Shown in pieces: positions 29,449 through 38,158 of a DNA stretch of 61,362 nt (positions within the stretch are counted from its first letter, which is position 1; each line of letters opens with the position of its first letter). Source of the DNA: an uncultured Woeseiaceae bacterium (GTDB lineage Bacteria > Pseudomonadota > Gammaproteobacteria > Steroidobacterales > Woeseiaceae); the NCBI GenBank assembly GCA_905480255.1, contig CAJQPR010000017.1:1-61362 (forward strand), read 5' to 3'. Made by a program: the position numbers and the translations under genes. A model generated the notes under the pieces. It was not told the DNA's origin. It saw only the letters and a program-made list of their open reading frames with translations, and made no database searches.

Positions 29449-29775
29449 GTGAGCGACAACATCGTGTACACCAATGACGACAATTTCGAAACTGATGTTT
29501 TGAAATCGGACAAACCCGTCCTGCTCGATTTCTGGGCAGAATGGTGCGGACCCTGCAAGATGATTGCACCGCTCCTGGACGAGGCAGCTGACGAATATGC
29601 CGATCGCATGACGGTCGCCAAGCTGAATATTGACGAAAATCCGAACACACCGCCGAAGTTCGGCATCCGCAGCATCCCAACTCTGATGCTCTTCAAAGAC
29701 GGCGCAGTACATGCGCAAAAACTGGGTGCGATGTCGAAATCACAATTAACAGAGTTCCTGGAATCTAATCTGTGA
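29449..29775 (+). CDS. trxA: Thioredoxin TrxA
   Basis: 108 residues from GTG 29449, with GGAGGT 8 bases upstream. Active site [11 protein letters not shown] has Cys33 and Cys36, and the cis-proline is in RSIPTLMLF. It is the general cytosolic disulfide reductase. The preceding 261 bases between the divergent rhlB and trxA starts hold the promoters of both, though none stands out by eye. The stop overlaps the GTG start of rho (GTGA), so rho is translationally coupled to trxA. Confidence 0.97.
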   Translation: MSDNIVYTNDDNFETDVLKSDKPVLLDFWAEWCGPCKMIAPLLDEAADEYADRMTVAKLNIDENPNTPPKFGIRSIPTLMLFKDGAVHAQKLGAMSKSQLTEFLESNL

Positions 29776-31211
29776 GAGGGTACTTGGGTAATCAAACAAG
29801 AAGTCGGCCAAAGCAGTCGACTAAGACAAACAAGGGCAATAGTGGACAAGGTGGTCGTCGGCGCAGGAGACGTAGCAGTAGCGACATGCTTCCTGATGAC
29901 GAAGGCAACCTCGAAGTAATACCAGCTGACCAGCTCGAACTTTCCAAAAACGCAATGAACCTGACGGATCTCAAAAACCGTCCGGCTGCGGGATTGGTCG
30001 AACTCGGTGAATCACTGGGCCTTGAAAACCTTGCCCGTTCGCGGAAGCAGGACATCATCTTTAACATTCTCCGGGCGCATGCCAAGAATGGCGAAGATAT
30101 TTACGGCGACGGCGTTCTCGAAATATTGCAGGACGGCTTTGGCTTCCTGCGATCCGGTGACAGTTCATACCTCGCCGGTCCCGACGATATCTATGTATCG
30201 CCGAGCCAGATCAGGCGCTTCAACCTGCGAACCGGTGACACGGTTTCAGGACTGATTCGTCCGCCAAAAGAAGGTGAACGTTACTTTGCGCTGCTGAAAG
30301 TCGGTGAGATTAACCACGATGCGCCGGAGAATGCCCGCAACAAGGTCCTTTTCGAAAACCTCACCCCATTGTTTCCGCGTGATCGACTGAAGCTGGAGCA
30401 GGGCAACGGCAGCACAGAAGACCTGACGGCGAGAATTATCGATATGGTTGCGCCTATTGGTAAGGGCCAGCGCGGTCTGATCGTTTCACCACCGAAAGCT
30501 GGTAAAACGATGTTGTTGCAGAACATTGCCTCGGCAATCGTAGCTAACAATCCCGATGTCGAGCTTATCGTGCTTCTGATTGACGAACGTCCGGAAGAAG
30601 TTACGGAAATGCAACGTACCGTGCGCGGTGAAGTGGTGTCGTCGACGTTCGACGAGCCGGCCAGCCGACACGTTCAGGTTGCGGATATGGTCATTGAGAA
30701 GGCGAAACGACTGACAGAGCACAAACGTGATGTTGTTATCTTGCTTGACTCAATTACCCGTCTCGCGCGTGCTTACAATACTGTTGTGCCGTCTTCGGGC
30801 AAGGTATTGACCGGCGGTGTCGATGCGAATGCTTTGCATCGTCCGAAACGATTCTTTGGTGCCGCAAGAAATATCGAAGAAGGCGGCAGCCTGACCATTC
30901 TTGCTACGGCACTTGTAGATACCGGTTCAAAAATGGATGAGGTCATTTACGAAGAGTTCAAAGGTACCGGCAACATGGAGATTCACCTGGATCGCCGCAT
31001 TGCTGAAAAACGCGTATTCCCTGCCATCAATATCAATCGATCGGGAACGCGTAAGGAAGAGTACCTGACCGAGCCTGAAGAGCTGCAGAAGATGTGGGTG
31101 CTACGAAAAGTCCTGCATCCAATGGACGAGCTGGCAGCGATCGAGTTCCTGTTGAACAAGCTGCAAGATACAAAAACTAACGCTCAGTTTTTCGAAGCAA
31201 TGAAAAGATAG
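29772..31211 (+). CDS. rho: Transcription termination factor Rho with basic N-terminal extension
   Basis: 479 residues against ~419 in E. coli. The canonical start would be MNLTDLKN at residue 62, but no ribosome-binding site precedes it, and the frame begins at a GTG overlapping trxA. The extra ~61 residues are Gly/Ser/Asn/Lys-rich with [11 protein letters not shown] at ~28-38, followed by an acidic stretch. The core is highly conserved: RNA-binding [14 protein letters not shown]-loop [19 protein letters not shown], and [12 protein letters not shown] strong terminator follows 22 bases after the stop. Confidence 0.96.
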   Translation: MRGYLGNQTRSRPKQSTKTNKGNSGQGGRRRRRRSSSDMLPDDEGNLEVIPADQLELSKNAMNLTDLKNRPAAGLVELGESLGLENLARSRKQDIIFNILRAHAKNGEDIYGDGVLEILQDGFGFLRSGDSSYLAGPDDIYVSPSQIRRFNLRTGDTVSGLIRPPKEGERYFALLKVGEINHDAPENARNKVLFENLTPLFPRDRLKLEQGNGSTEDLTARIIDMVAPIGKGQRGLIVSPPKAGKTMLLQNIASAIVANNPDVELIVLLIDERPEEVTEMQRTVRGEVVSSTFDEPASRHVQVADMVIEKAKRLTEHKRDVVILLDSITRLARAYNTVVPSSGKVLTGGVDANALHRPKRFFGAARNIEEGGSLTILATALVDTGSKMDEVIYEEFKGTGNMEIHLDRRIAEKRVFPAININRSGTRKEEYLTEPEELQKMWVLRKVLHPMDELAAIEFLLNKLQDTKTNAQFFEAMKR

Positions 31212-31232
31212 GTCGTAGCTTTATCTTGAACA

Positions 31233-31262
31233 AAAAAGGCCCTTCAAACGAAGGGCCTTTTT
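31233..31262 (+). terminator. Intrinsic terminator after rho
   Basis: AAAAAGGCCCTTC and GAAGGGCCTTTTT form a 13-bp stem with loop AAAC; the T-rich 3' arm serves as U-tract. The A-rich 5' arm makes it usable in the opposite direction too, so it could also end the convergent doxX transcript, which stops at 31286. Confidence 0.9.
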
Positions 31263-31285
31263 CGTTTCGCCTGGTTCGATTGAGA

Positions 31286-31651
31286 TCAGTCTTTGCCAAC
31301 ACCCCAGATGCCGGTGCCCTTCGCGGAGATGTACAGGAACACGAATGCATAGAGCGCCGCTGCATCACCGCGATTCATGATGGGCAGATAATTTTCCGCA
31401 CTGAAATGTCCCATCCAGTAAGCCGCTGCGCCCATGCCTGCGCAGATAAATGCCGCCGGGCTCGTCATCAGACCAATCATAACCAGCGCACCGCCGATCA
31501 ACTCAACAGGCCCTGCAATCCACTGAATATGCATCGGGCGTTCGTCGGGCATATTCATAAACTTTGACGCGCCGTGGGCGAAAAACATAAATCCTGTCGT
31601 GATACGCATCAGAGCATATGTCTGGTTTTCGTATGCTTTCATGAATCCCAT
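31286..31651 (-). CDS. DoxX family membrane protein
   Basis: 121 residues from ATG 31651, with GAGG 9 bases upstream; a longer open frame to 31744 lacks family character. The sequence ALMRITTGFMFFAHGASKF is the DoxX opening, and four hydrophobic segments follow (GPVELIGGALVMIGL, AAFICAGMGAAAYWM, DAAALYAFVFLYISA). DoxX proteins are small inner-membrane proteins often linked to redox or thiol metabolism. It converges on rho. The divergent neighbour 270 bases away is a flavin-binding protein. Confidence 0.88.
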   Translation of the reverse strand: MGFMKAYENQTYALMRITTGFMFFAHGASKFMNMPDERPMHIQWIAGPVELIGGALVMIGLMTSPAAFICAGMGAAAYWMGHFSAENYLPIMNRGDAAALYAFVFLYISAKGTGIWGVGKD

Positions 31652-31924
31652 AATCTTTTCCTCACTGGTTTTTATAGTTATCCGGCCCCTTTCAACCCCG
31701 GCCGGTCGCTCGATTTTTTGAGATGAGCAGATCAAGACTACCATCAGGGTCTCGCCAAGTAACCAAACCCGCTACGTCTGGCGTGATGTGGCAGTACCAC
31801 AGGCGCTGCCAGCTGTGATCTCCGGTGAAAAGCCTCGCAGCAGCCCTCCGAAAATTTGCCGCGAATTTGCATTTGTGGTTTCTTTTGACCCGGCCCAGAG
31901 AAAATGAATGGCTAAGGAGGCTTT

Positions 31925-32587
31925 GTGACAACGGAATTAGAGCAAACAAACAGGACCATGATCAGTCGGCATTCGGAGCGCGGCAGTTACGATCGCAATG
32001 TGGCGAATGCCATTCTCGATGAGGGTATGGTTGCCCATGTCGGTTTCGATACCGGCAACGGCGTAGCCGTGATCCCGATGACCTATGCCCGAATCGATGA
32101 CGAGTTGTTCTTGCACGGGGCGATTGCGAGTCGCTGGCTTTCGGGTTTCGAGCAGGGAAAGCCGGTCAGCGTTTGCGTCACCTTGCTGGATGGCCTGGTT
32201 CTTGCCCAGTCGGCTTTTTCGCACTCGATGAATTACCGTTCGGTGGTTTGCTTCGGTGATGCAACCGTTGTTGCGGACCAGGGGAAAAAAGACGCAGCCT
32301 TCAAGGCATTTCTGGATCACCTGATTCCAGGTCGTTGGGACGACACGAGACAGCCAGACTCTAAAGAGTCAGAGGCGACAATTGTCTTGTCTGTGCCGAT
32401 TCGGGAGGCGAGCGTCAAAGTGCGGTCAGGTCCGCCGAAAGACTCCGCCAAAGACCTGGGACTGGGTTACTGGACTGGCGTGATTCCGCTGGAAATGACT
32501 AACAGCGCGCCGATTCCGGATCCCGAAATGGAGGAGAATAAGCCGGTACCTGGCTACGTGAAGGATTTCGATCCCAGGCGTCAATAA
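31925..32587 (+). CDS. PNPOx-like flavin-nucleotide-binding protein
   Basis: 220 residues from GTG 31925, with a strong AAGGAGG site at 31914-31920. The split-barrel fold of pyridoxamine-phosphate-oxidase-like proteins is suggested by HVGFDTGNGVAVIPMTYARI, ELFLHGAIASRWL and NYRSVVCFGDATVV. This subgroup (Pyridox_ox_2) usually binds FMN or heme and is not the true PdxH. Its C-terminus GYWTGVIPLEM is typical of the subgroup. The 273 bases between it and doxX show no gene or clear promoter to me. Confidence 0.87.
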   Translation: MTTELEQTNRTMISRHSERGSYDRNVANAILDEGMVAHVGFDTGNGVAVIPMTYARIDDELFLHGAIASRWLSGFEQGKPVSVCVTLLDGLVLAQSAFSHSMNYRSVVCFGDATVVADQGKKDAAFKAFLDHLIPGRWDDTRQPDSKESEATIVLSVPIREASVKVRSGPPKDSAKDLGLGYWTGVIPLEMTNSAPIPDPEMEENKPVPGYVKDFDPRRQ

Positions 32588-32620
32588 AGGAACAGGCCGA
32601 GACCAATGTATTGCGGGCAG

Positions 32621-33829
32621 TCAGGGAGAATCCCAGCGATGCAGAGGAACGGCGCTGCCTGCTGAAAATTCACTCTGGGCCCTGGCCAGCTCAACATAGC
32701 CATGCGTGCCGCTCAAAGCCGCGAAGTCGCCTGAGGTGTTCGTCGGTGCCGGAGTTGCGTTGATGAGACCATCATCGCTAACGGAAATTCGCACAGGCAA
32801 GAAGCAGGTCAGGTCCGCTTCAAAAGTGACGTCTTCAGTGAGTCTTGCGGTTTCCGGCGAATATGATTCGCGGCCGCTGGCCATTAACAACGCGGGCAAA
32901 ACATATTGGCGGCAACAAACCAGGGTGGAGACCGGATTACCGGGCAGAGCAAACACAACCTGTTTGTCTGGCCCGATGCCGAACCACATCGGTTTTCCCG
33001 GTCGTTGGCTGATCTTGTGAAAGACGAGCTTTACGCCGAGTTTTTCGAGAACCTGGGGCACGTAGTCGGCCTTGCCCATTGATACGCCGCCGCTCAGTAT
33101 CAGGACGTCGCTTTCCTGGAGCAGATTAGCTATTCGAATTTCCAGGATCGTTGGTTCATCAATCAGGTGTTCGTGTGCGGTATCGACGAATCCCTGGTCA
33201 GCCAGCATTGCGACGAGAGCTGGCCCGTTCGACAGGCGAATCTGGTGCGACTCTATCGGCGAACCAGGCGGAACCAGCTCGTTGCCCGTCGATATAACCC
33301 GAATGGATGGCTGCCTGCTAACCTCCACGTTCGCAAGCCCGCAGGATGCGATAACTGCAATGTCCATCGGAGAAATCCGGGCGCCGGGTTTGAGCACTTC
33401 GTGGCCGCGCACATGGTCCGACCCCTGTGGATGTACAAACTGATTTCGTTTTGCTTCGTATTCGCTGGCCACGGTTGCCACACCGTTGCTGACGCTGATC
33501 CGCTCGACGGGAATGATGCAGTCGGTGCCAGTCGGCAAAACGCCGCCAGTCATGATTTCGATACAGCCAGTGTCACTCGTAAGAGATTGCACCGGATCAC
33601 CGGCGTGCTGCGTACCCTCGATAGTGAAGTTGCGATGGCCTGCGTTAATCGTGTCGAAGCGAACGGCGATACCGTCCATCGTTACGCGATCGAAGGGGGG
33701 CTGGTCACGCTCAGCATTGACGGACTGGCGCAGGATGCGTCCTACTGCCTCATCAAGTTCAACAGGCTCCGCTTCCAGCCGGTGCATCGAACCAGCAATT
33801 GCTTCCGATGCTGTCGCCGTATCCAGCAT
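32621..33829 (-). CDS. moeA: Molybdopterin molybdenumtransferase MoeA
   Basis: 402 residues. Motifs match MoeA: PPFDRVTMDGIAV near the N-terminus, EIMTGGVLPTGTDCIIP, ISTGNELVPPG, and ILSGGVSMGKADYVPQVLE in the MoCF-binding domain, then FALPGNPVSTLVC. MoeA inserts molybdate into the adenylylated molybdopterin. Its product would serve MsrP, whose gene lies 20 kb away in this window. It starts 6 bases after purD and is the last gene of the minus-strand housekeeping block. Confidence 0.94.
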   Translation of the reverse strand: MLDTATASEAIAGSMHRLEAEPVELDEAVGRILRQSVNAERDQPPFDRVTMDGIAVRFDTINAGHRNFTIEGTQHAGDPVQSLTSDTGCIEIMTGGVLPTGTDCIIPVERISVSNGVATVASEYEAKRNQFVHPQGSDHVRGHEVLKPGARISPMDIAVIASCGLANVEVSRQPSIRVISTGNELVPPGSPIESHQIRLSNGPALVAMLADQGFVDTAHEHLIDEPTILEIRIANLLQESDVLILSGGVSMGKADYVPQVLEKLGVKLVFHKISQRPGKPMWFGIGPDKQVVFALPGNPVSTLVCCRQYVLPALLMASGRESYSPETARLTEDVTFEADLTCFLPVRISVSDDGLINATPAPTNTSGDFAALSGTHGYVELARAQSEFSAGSAVPLHRWDSP

Positions 33830-33835
33830 GTGAAT

Positions 33836-35122
33836 TCAGGCCTCTTCGCGGGCGATAGCGCGGTGCCCGATGTCTTGCCGGTAGTAGACGTCTTCCCATT
33901 CAACGCCGGACACCCGGTCGTAGGCAGTATCACGGGCGAGTGACACAGAATCCCCCAATCCGACGACACAAAGCACGCGGCCGCCACTGGTGACGACCTG
34001 GTCATCATTCATCGTCGTTCCCGCATGGAAAATCTTGGTGTTCGGCCCGTCACTTGATTCAAGACCTGATATGACTTTGCCTTTGGCATATGCCGCCGGG
34101 TAACCTCCGGCGGCCATGACGACGCCCAGCGCGGCGCGAGGATCCCATTCGACAACGGTATCGGCGAGCTTGCCGTCCAGCGATGCTTCGCATATCGAGA
34201 CCAGGTCGGATTTCAAGCGGGTCAAGATTGGCTGCGTTTCGGGATCACCCATACGGCAATTGAATTCGATCACTTTCGGAGTGCCGTCCGCAGTGATCAT
34301 CAGTCCCGCATACAGAAAGCCTGTGTAGTTAATGCCATCTTCGCGAAGGCCGGCCAGCGTTGGATGAATAACCTGGTCCAGGATACGTTGTTCCATTTCG
34401 TCGGTTACAACGGGAGCAGGGGAGTAGGCGCCCATTCCACCAGTGTTCGGGCCGGTATCGCCATCGTCTCGTGCTTTATGGTCTTGCGAACTGGCCAGTG
34501 ACATCACGGTTTCGCCATCAGTGATGACGATAAAGCTGGCTTCCTCGCCTTCCAGAAATTCCTCAATAACCACACGTTGGCCAGCTTCGCCAAAACTCCC
34601 GCCGCTCAGCATGCTGGTCGCGGCCTGTTCAGCTTCTGCGAGCGTCTGGGCGACGATCACCCCTTTGCCGGCCGCAAGCCCATCAGCCTTGATCACAATG
34701 GGTGCGCCCTGCTGCCGGATGTAGGCGAGTGCCGGTTCCAGTTCGTTGAAGTTCTGGTAGGCAGCCGTCGGAATTTTGTGCCGGTAGAGGAAATCCTTTG
34801 TGAAGGCCTTGGATCCTTCGAGCTGGGCGGCGGCGGCAGATGGCCCGAAACAGGGCATGCCGACGGCCTGAAACCGGTCGACGATACCTTCGACCAAAGG
34901 AACCTCCGGCCCGATAATCGTCAGTCCTGCAGATTCGTTTTTCGCCAATTCCAGGAGGCCGTCAATGTCCTCGGCCTTAACGGGAGCGTTGCGGACTTTG
35001 TCTTCGAGGGCAGTTCCCGCATTTCCCGGCGCAACGATGACCTCAGTGACGCGATCCGACTGCGCGCATTTCCACGCCAACGCATGTTCGCGTCCGCCAC
35101 CGCCAACGATCAATACTTTCAT
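33836..35122 (-). CDS. purD: Phosphoribosylamine-glycine ligase PurD
   Basis: 428 residues, standard length. ATP-grasp features are clear: MKVLIVGGGGREHALAWK at the start, GLAAGKGVIVA, EEFLEGEEASF, NTGGMGAYSPAP, and EFNCRMGDPETQ. It joins phosphoribosylamine and glycine to give GAR in purine synthesis. The gene follows purH by 2 bases, as is common in proteobacteria. Confidence 0.97.
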   Translation of the reverse strand: MKVLIVGGGGREHALAWKCAQSDRVTEVIVAPGNAGTALEDKVRNAPVKAEDIDGLLELAKNESAGLTIIGPEVPLVEGIVDRFQAVGMPCFGPSAAAAQLEGSKAFTKDFLYRHKIPTAAYQNFNELEPALAYIRQQGAPIVIKADGLAAGKGVIVAQTLAEAEQAATSMLSGGSFGEAGQRVVIEEFLEGEEASFIVITDGETVMSLASSQDHKARDDGDTGPNTGGMGAYSPAPVVTDEMEQRILDQVIHPTLAGLREDGINYTGFLYAGLMITADGTPKVIEFNCRMGDPETQPILTRLKSDLVSICEASLDGKLADTVVEWDPRAALGVVMAAGGYPAAYAKGKVISGLESSDGPNTKIFHAGTTMNDDQVVTSGGRVLCVVGLGDSVSLARDTAYDRVSGVEWEDVYYRQDIGHRAIAREEA

Positions 35123-35124
35123 TT

Positions 35125-36675
35125 TTAGTGCCTGAAGTGTCGCATTCCTGTGAACACCATGGTCAGTCCGTGCTCATTGGCCGCAGCAATAACCTCATCG
35201 TCACGCATCGACCCACCGGGTTGAATAATCGCCGAAATTCCGTGCTCCGCCGCGCTATCAATGCCATCGCGGAACGGGAAGAAAGCGTCCGAAGCCATGA
35301 CAGAACCTTCGACGCTCAAACCTTCGTCCCCAGCCTTGATCGCAGCAATTTTTGTAGAGTACACGCGACTCATCTGTCCTGCACCAACGCCTATCGTCAT
35401 GCCATCTTTGCAAAATACAATGGCGTTGGACTTCACAAACTTGGCCACTTTCCACGCAAATAACATGTCTTTGATCTGTCCCGGTTCCGGCAACTTTTCA
35501 GTCACGACCTTAAGGTCGGACTCGGTCACGATGCCGGCATCGGAAGTCTGGACGAGCAGGCCACCGGAAACCTTCTTGAAGTCAAAACCGCCATTGGTCG
35601 TGTCAGGCCATTCGCCGGTGCGCAGCAAGCGTACATTTTTCTTTTCGGCAACAATCGCCAGCGCATCTTCATCGATAGCCGGGGCGACGATGACCTCAAC
35701 AAATTGTCTGTCAATAATGCTGCGGGCTGTCGCGGCGTCGAGCGACCGGTTGAATGCGATGATGCCGCCGAACGCCGACGTAGGGTCGGTTTGAAAAGCC
35801 CGCTCGTATGCCCCGGAAATGTCGTCACCGATTGCCACTCCGCATGGGTTCGCGTGCTTGACGATGACACAGGCGGGAACAGTGAATTGCTTCACGCACT
35901 CCAGCGCCGCATCAGTATCTGCAATATTGTTGTATGACAGGGCTTTGCCCTGAATTTGTTGTGCAAGCGCGAGCGAACCCTTCGGTGCGCCCTGATCACT
36001 GTAGAACGCGGCATCCTGGTGAGGGTTTTCTCCGTAGCGGAGTCTCTCGCTGACGCCGCCTGAGTAAAGGAATCGTTCGCCGAGAATGTCTTCATTCAGT
36101 GAGGCAGACAGGTAGCGCGTGATGGCGGTATCGTAGCTTGCTGTATGTGCATACGCCTTGGCTGCCAGTCCGCGTCGGTATTCGATACTCATATCTTCGG
36201 TTTTCAGAGTCTCCAGCACGGTCTCGTAATCTTCGGGATCCACCACGACCGCGACGCCGTCATGATTCTTTGATGCCGCACGGATCATCGCCGGCCCGCC
36301 GATATCAATATTTTCGATAGCTTCATCAAGGGTGGCGTCTGCCCGGTTAATGGTTGCCTCGAACGGGTAAAGGTTAACGGCAAGCAGGTCGATGGGCTCG
36401 ATGTTGTGTTCTTCCATCACGGCCTCGTCGGTGCCACGCCGGCCCAGCAGTCCGCCGTGAATGACCGGGTGCAGCGTCTTGACTCTGCCATCCATAATTT
36501 CGGGAAAACCGGTTTTAGCGGAAACCTCAGTGGCTTCAATACCAGCTTCCTGCAATTGCCGGCAGGTTCCTCCGGTGGAGAGAATTTCAACGCCCAGATC
36601 GGCGAGACCGCGGGCGAATTGAATCAGACCGCGCTTATCAGAAACACTGACAAGTGCACGACGTACCTTGAACAT
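35125..36675 (-). CDS. purH: Bifunctional AICAR transformylase/IMP cyclohydrolase PurH
   Basis: 516 residues. The N-terminal cyclohydrolase domain shows [15 protein letters not shown] and [10 protein letters not shown], with [15 protein letters not shown]. The transformylase domain carries [11 protein letters not shown] and ends with [20 protein letters not shown]. It catalyses the last two steps of IMP synthesis. The fis gene lies just 9 bases upstream, an arrangement that places purine synthesis directly behind a Fis regulator. Confidence 0.97.
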   Translation of the reverse strand: MFKVRRALVSVSDKRGLIQFARGLADLGVEILSTGGTCRQLQEAGIEATEVSAKTGFPEIMDGRVKTLHPVIHGGLLGRRGTDEAVMEEHNIEPIDLLAVNLYPFEATINRADATLDEAIENIDIGGPAMIRAASKNHDGVAVVVDPEDYETVLETLKTEDMSIEYRRGLAAKAYAHTASYDTAITRYLSASLNEDILGERFLYSGGVSERLRYGENPHQDAAFYSDQGAPKGSLALAQQIQGKALSYNNIADTDAALECVKQFTVPACVIVKHANPCGVAIGDDISGAYERAFQTDPTSAFGGIIAFNRSLDAATARSIIDRQFVEVIVAPAIDEDALAIVAEKKNVRLLRTGEWPDTTNGGFDFKKVSGGLLVQTSDAGIVTESDLKVVTEKLPEPGQIKDMLFAWKVAKFVKSNAIVFCKDGMTIGVGAGQMSRVYSTKIAAIKAGDEGLSVEGSVMASDAFFPFRDGIDSAAEHGISAIIQPGGSMRDDEVIAAANEHGLTMVFTGMRHFRH

Positions 36676-36684
36676 GTGGAGCCT

Positions 36685-36975
36685 TTATTGAATGAGGGAA
36701 TAAGTCTTGAGTTTCTTCCGCAGGGTGCCCCGATTGATGCCGAGAATCCCTGCTGCCTGGCTTTGGTTGCCGTGGGTGTAGTCCATAACGGCTCTGAACA
36801 GAGGCTCTTCCACCTCGCCCAAAACAAGGTCATATAGCTCGCCAGGGCGATCACCGTTCAGCGTTTTGAAATAAGCCTCAAGTGCGTCTTCAGTGTGCTT
36901 ACGCAGCGGCTTCCTGGTCTTCGTGGCCTTTAGCTCTAAGATTTTATTGTTATTGTTTGAGATGTTCGTGGCCAC
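36685..36975 (-). CDS. fis: DNA-binding protein Fis
   Basis: 96 residues from GTG 36975, near the E. coli 98. The C-terminal helix-turn-helix reads GNQSQAAGILGINRGTLRKK, highly conserved in Fis and NtrC-type proteins. The N-terminus is Asn/Lys rich and differs from enteric Fis, so the nucleoid role is assumed from the dusB-fis arrangement. It lies 53 bases after dusB and 9 before purH. Alternative naming would be a generic Fis-family regulator. Confidence 0.92.
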   Translation of the reverse strand: MATNISNNNNKILELKATKTRKPLRKHTEDALEAYFKTLNGDRPGELYDLVLGEVEEPLFRAVMDYTHGNQSQAAGILGINRGTLRKKLKTYSLIQ

Positions 36976-37028
36976 TTTCTGATTGTTCCAGGTCGTGTTC
37001 GCAAAAAAAAACTTGCCGAATACGTTTC

Positions 37029-38015
37029 TTACGCGGCTAGTACATTGTCCCCGGCATGTGTGCCAAAGAAACTCCGTGTAAGACGAATCTGCTCGGAAGC
37101 ACTGTCAACGCGCACCACCTGTGACCGGAATTCCTGTGAATTTTTGAGTCCGGCGCAATACCAGGTTAGGTGCTTGCGAGCCACCCGAACGCCAGTCGTA
37201 TCCCCATAAAACTGGTACAGGTCGTTTAGGTGGTCGAGCATAATATCACGGACTCTATTTTTTTCTAGCGGCACAGTTTTCTTTCCTGTTTGAAAGAATT
37301 CATTCAGTTCCCGAAAGATCCATGGGCGCCCGCGTGCGGCCCTGCCAATCATCAAGCCGTCAGCAGAGCTTACGCGCAGAACTTCAAGCGACTTCTCCGG
37401 AGTGGTGATGTCGCCATTGGCAATTACGGGAATAGAAACCGACGATTTAATTTGCGCTACTGTTTCATATTCTGCATCACCCTGGTAACGGCACGCGCGA
37501 GTACGGCCATGGACCGCCAACGCCTGGATGCCGGAATCCTCTGCAATATGAGCAACCTCCAGGCCATTTCTGTTGTCTCTGTCCCAACCGGTCCGGATTT
37601 TTAGCGTCACCGGCACTTGAACGGCCCCGACAACGGAGGTGAGAATTCGACGGACCAGCAGCGGGTCGCGAAGTAGCGCCGAGCCGGCAGCTTGCCGGCA
37701 CACCTTTTTCGCCGGGCAGCCCATGTTGATATCGATGATCTGGGCGCCACGATCCACACAAAGTGTTGCCGCCAGCGCGAGCTGGTCCGGATCCGAACCT
37801 GCAATCTGCACAACACGCGGCTCGGCATCCATATCGAGGTTAAGCCGTCGGCGCGACTTTGCTGTCTGCCAGAGGCTGATATCGGCTGTTGTCATTTCGG
37901 AGGTTGTCATGCCGGCGCCAAAGCGGCGGCATAGACGCCGGAAAGGTGCATCAGAAATGCCCGCCATTGGCGCCAGGGTGAACGGGCTCGACAGTTTGTA
38001 TTTTCCGATATTCAT
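37029..38015 (-). CDS. dusB: tRNA-dihydrouridine synthase DusB
   Basis: 328 residues. FMN-binding barrel with APMAGISDAPFRRLCRRFG, DINMGCPAKKVCRQAAGSALL (catalytic Cys in GCPAKKVC), VTLKIRTGWD, AVHGRTRACRYQGDA and VIANGDITTPE. DusB makes dihydrouridine at position 17 in many bacteria. The dusB-fis pair is typical for gammaproteobacteria. The 143 bases upstream, to the DUF3426 gene, probably hold its promoter. Confidence 0.96.
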   Translation of the reverse strand: MNIGKYKLSSPFTLAPMAGISDAPFRRLCRRFGAGMTTSEMTTADISLWQTAKSRRRLNLDMDAEPRVVQIAGSDPDQLALAATLCVDRGAQIIDINMGCPAKKVCRQAAGSALLRDPLLVRRILTSVVGAVQVPVTLKIRTGWDRDNRNGLEVAHIAEDSGIQALAVHGRTRACRYQGDAEYETVAQIKSSVSIPVIANGDITTPEKSLEVLRVSSADGLMIGRAARGRPWIFRELNEFFQTGKKTVPLEKNRVRDIMLDHLNDLYQFYGDTTGVRVARKHLTWYCAGLKNSQEFRSQVVRVDSASEQIRLTRSFFGTHAGDNVLAA

Positions 38016-38158
38016 CGACCAACTATTACCAATAAGACGGTCTCAAATGCGTCCGGGACGGGGCGAACGCCGACGAGACTGCGCAGTGTACACGCAACCG
38101 TACCTGGGCATTCCGAGGAGGTGTTCCACCAAGAATCGGGCCAACTGAGCTCGTCTAA

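Noticed and set aside
31692-31949. 85-codon minus-strand frame between doxX and the PNPOx-like gene
   Set aside because: No ribosome-binding site, overlaps the strong start of the PNPOx-like gene, and shows no recognisable pattern.
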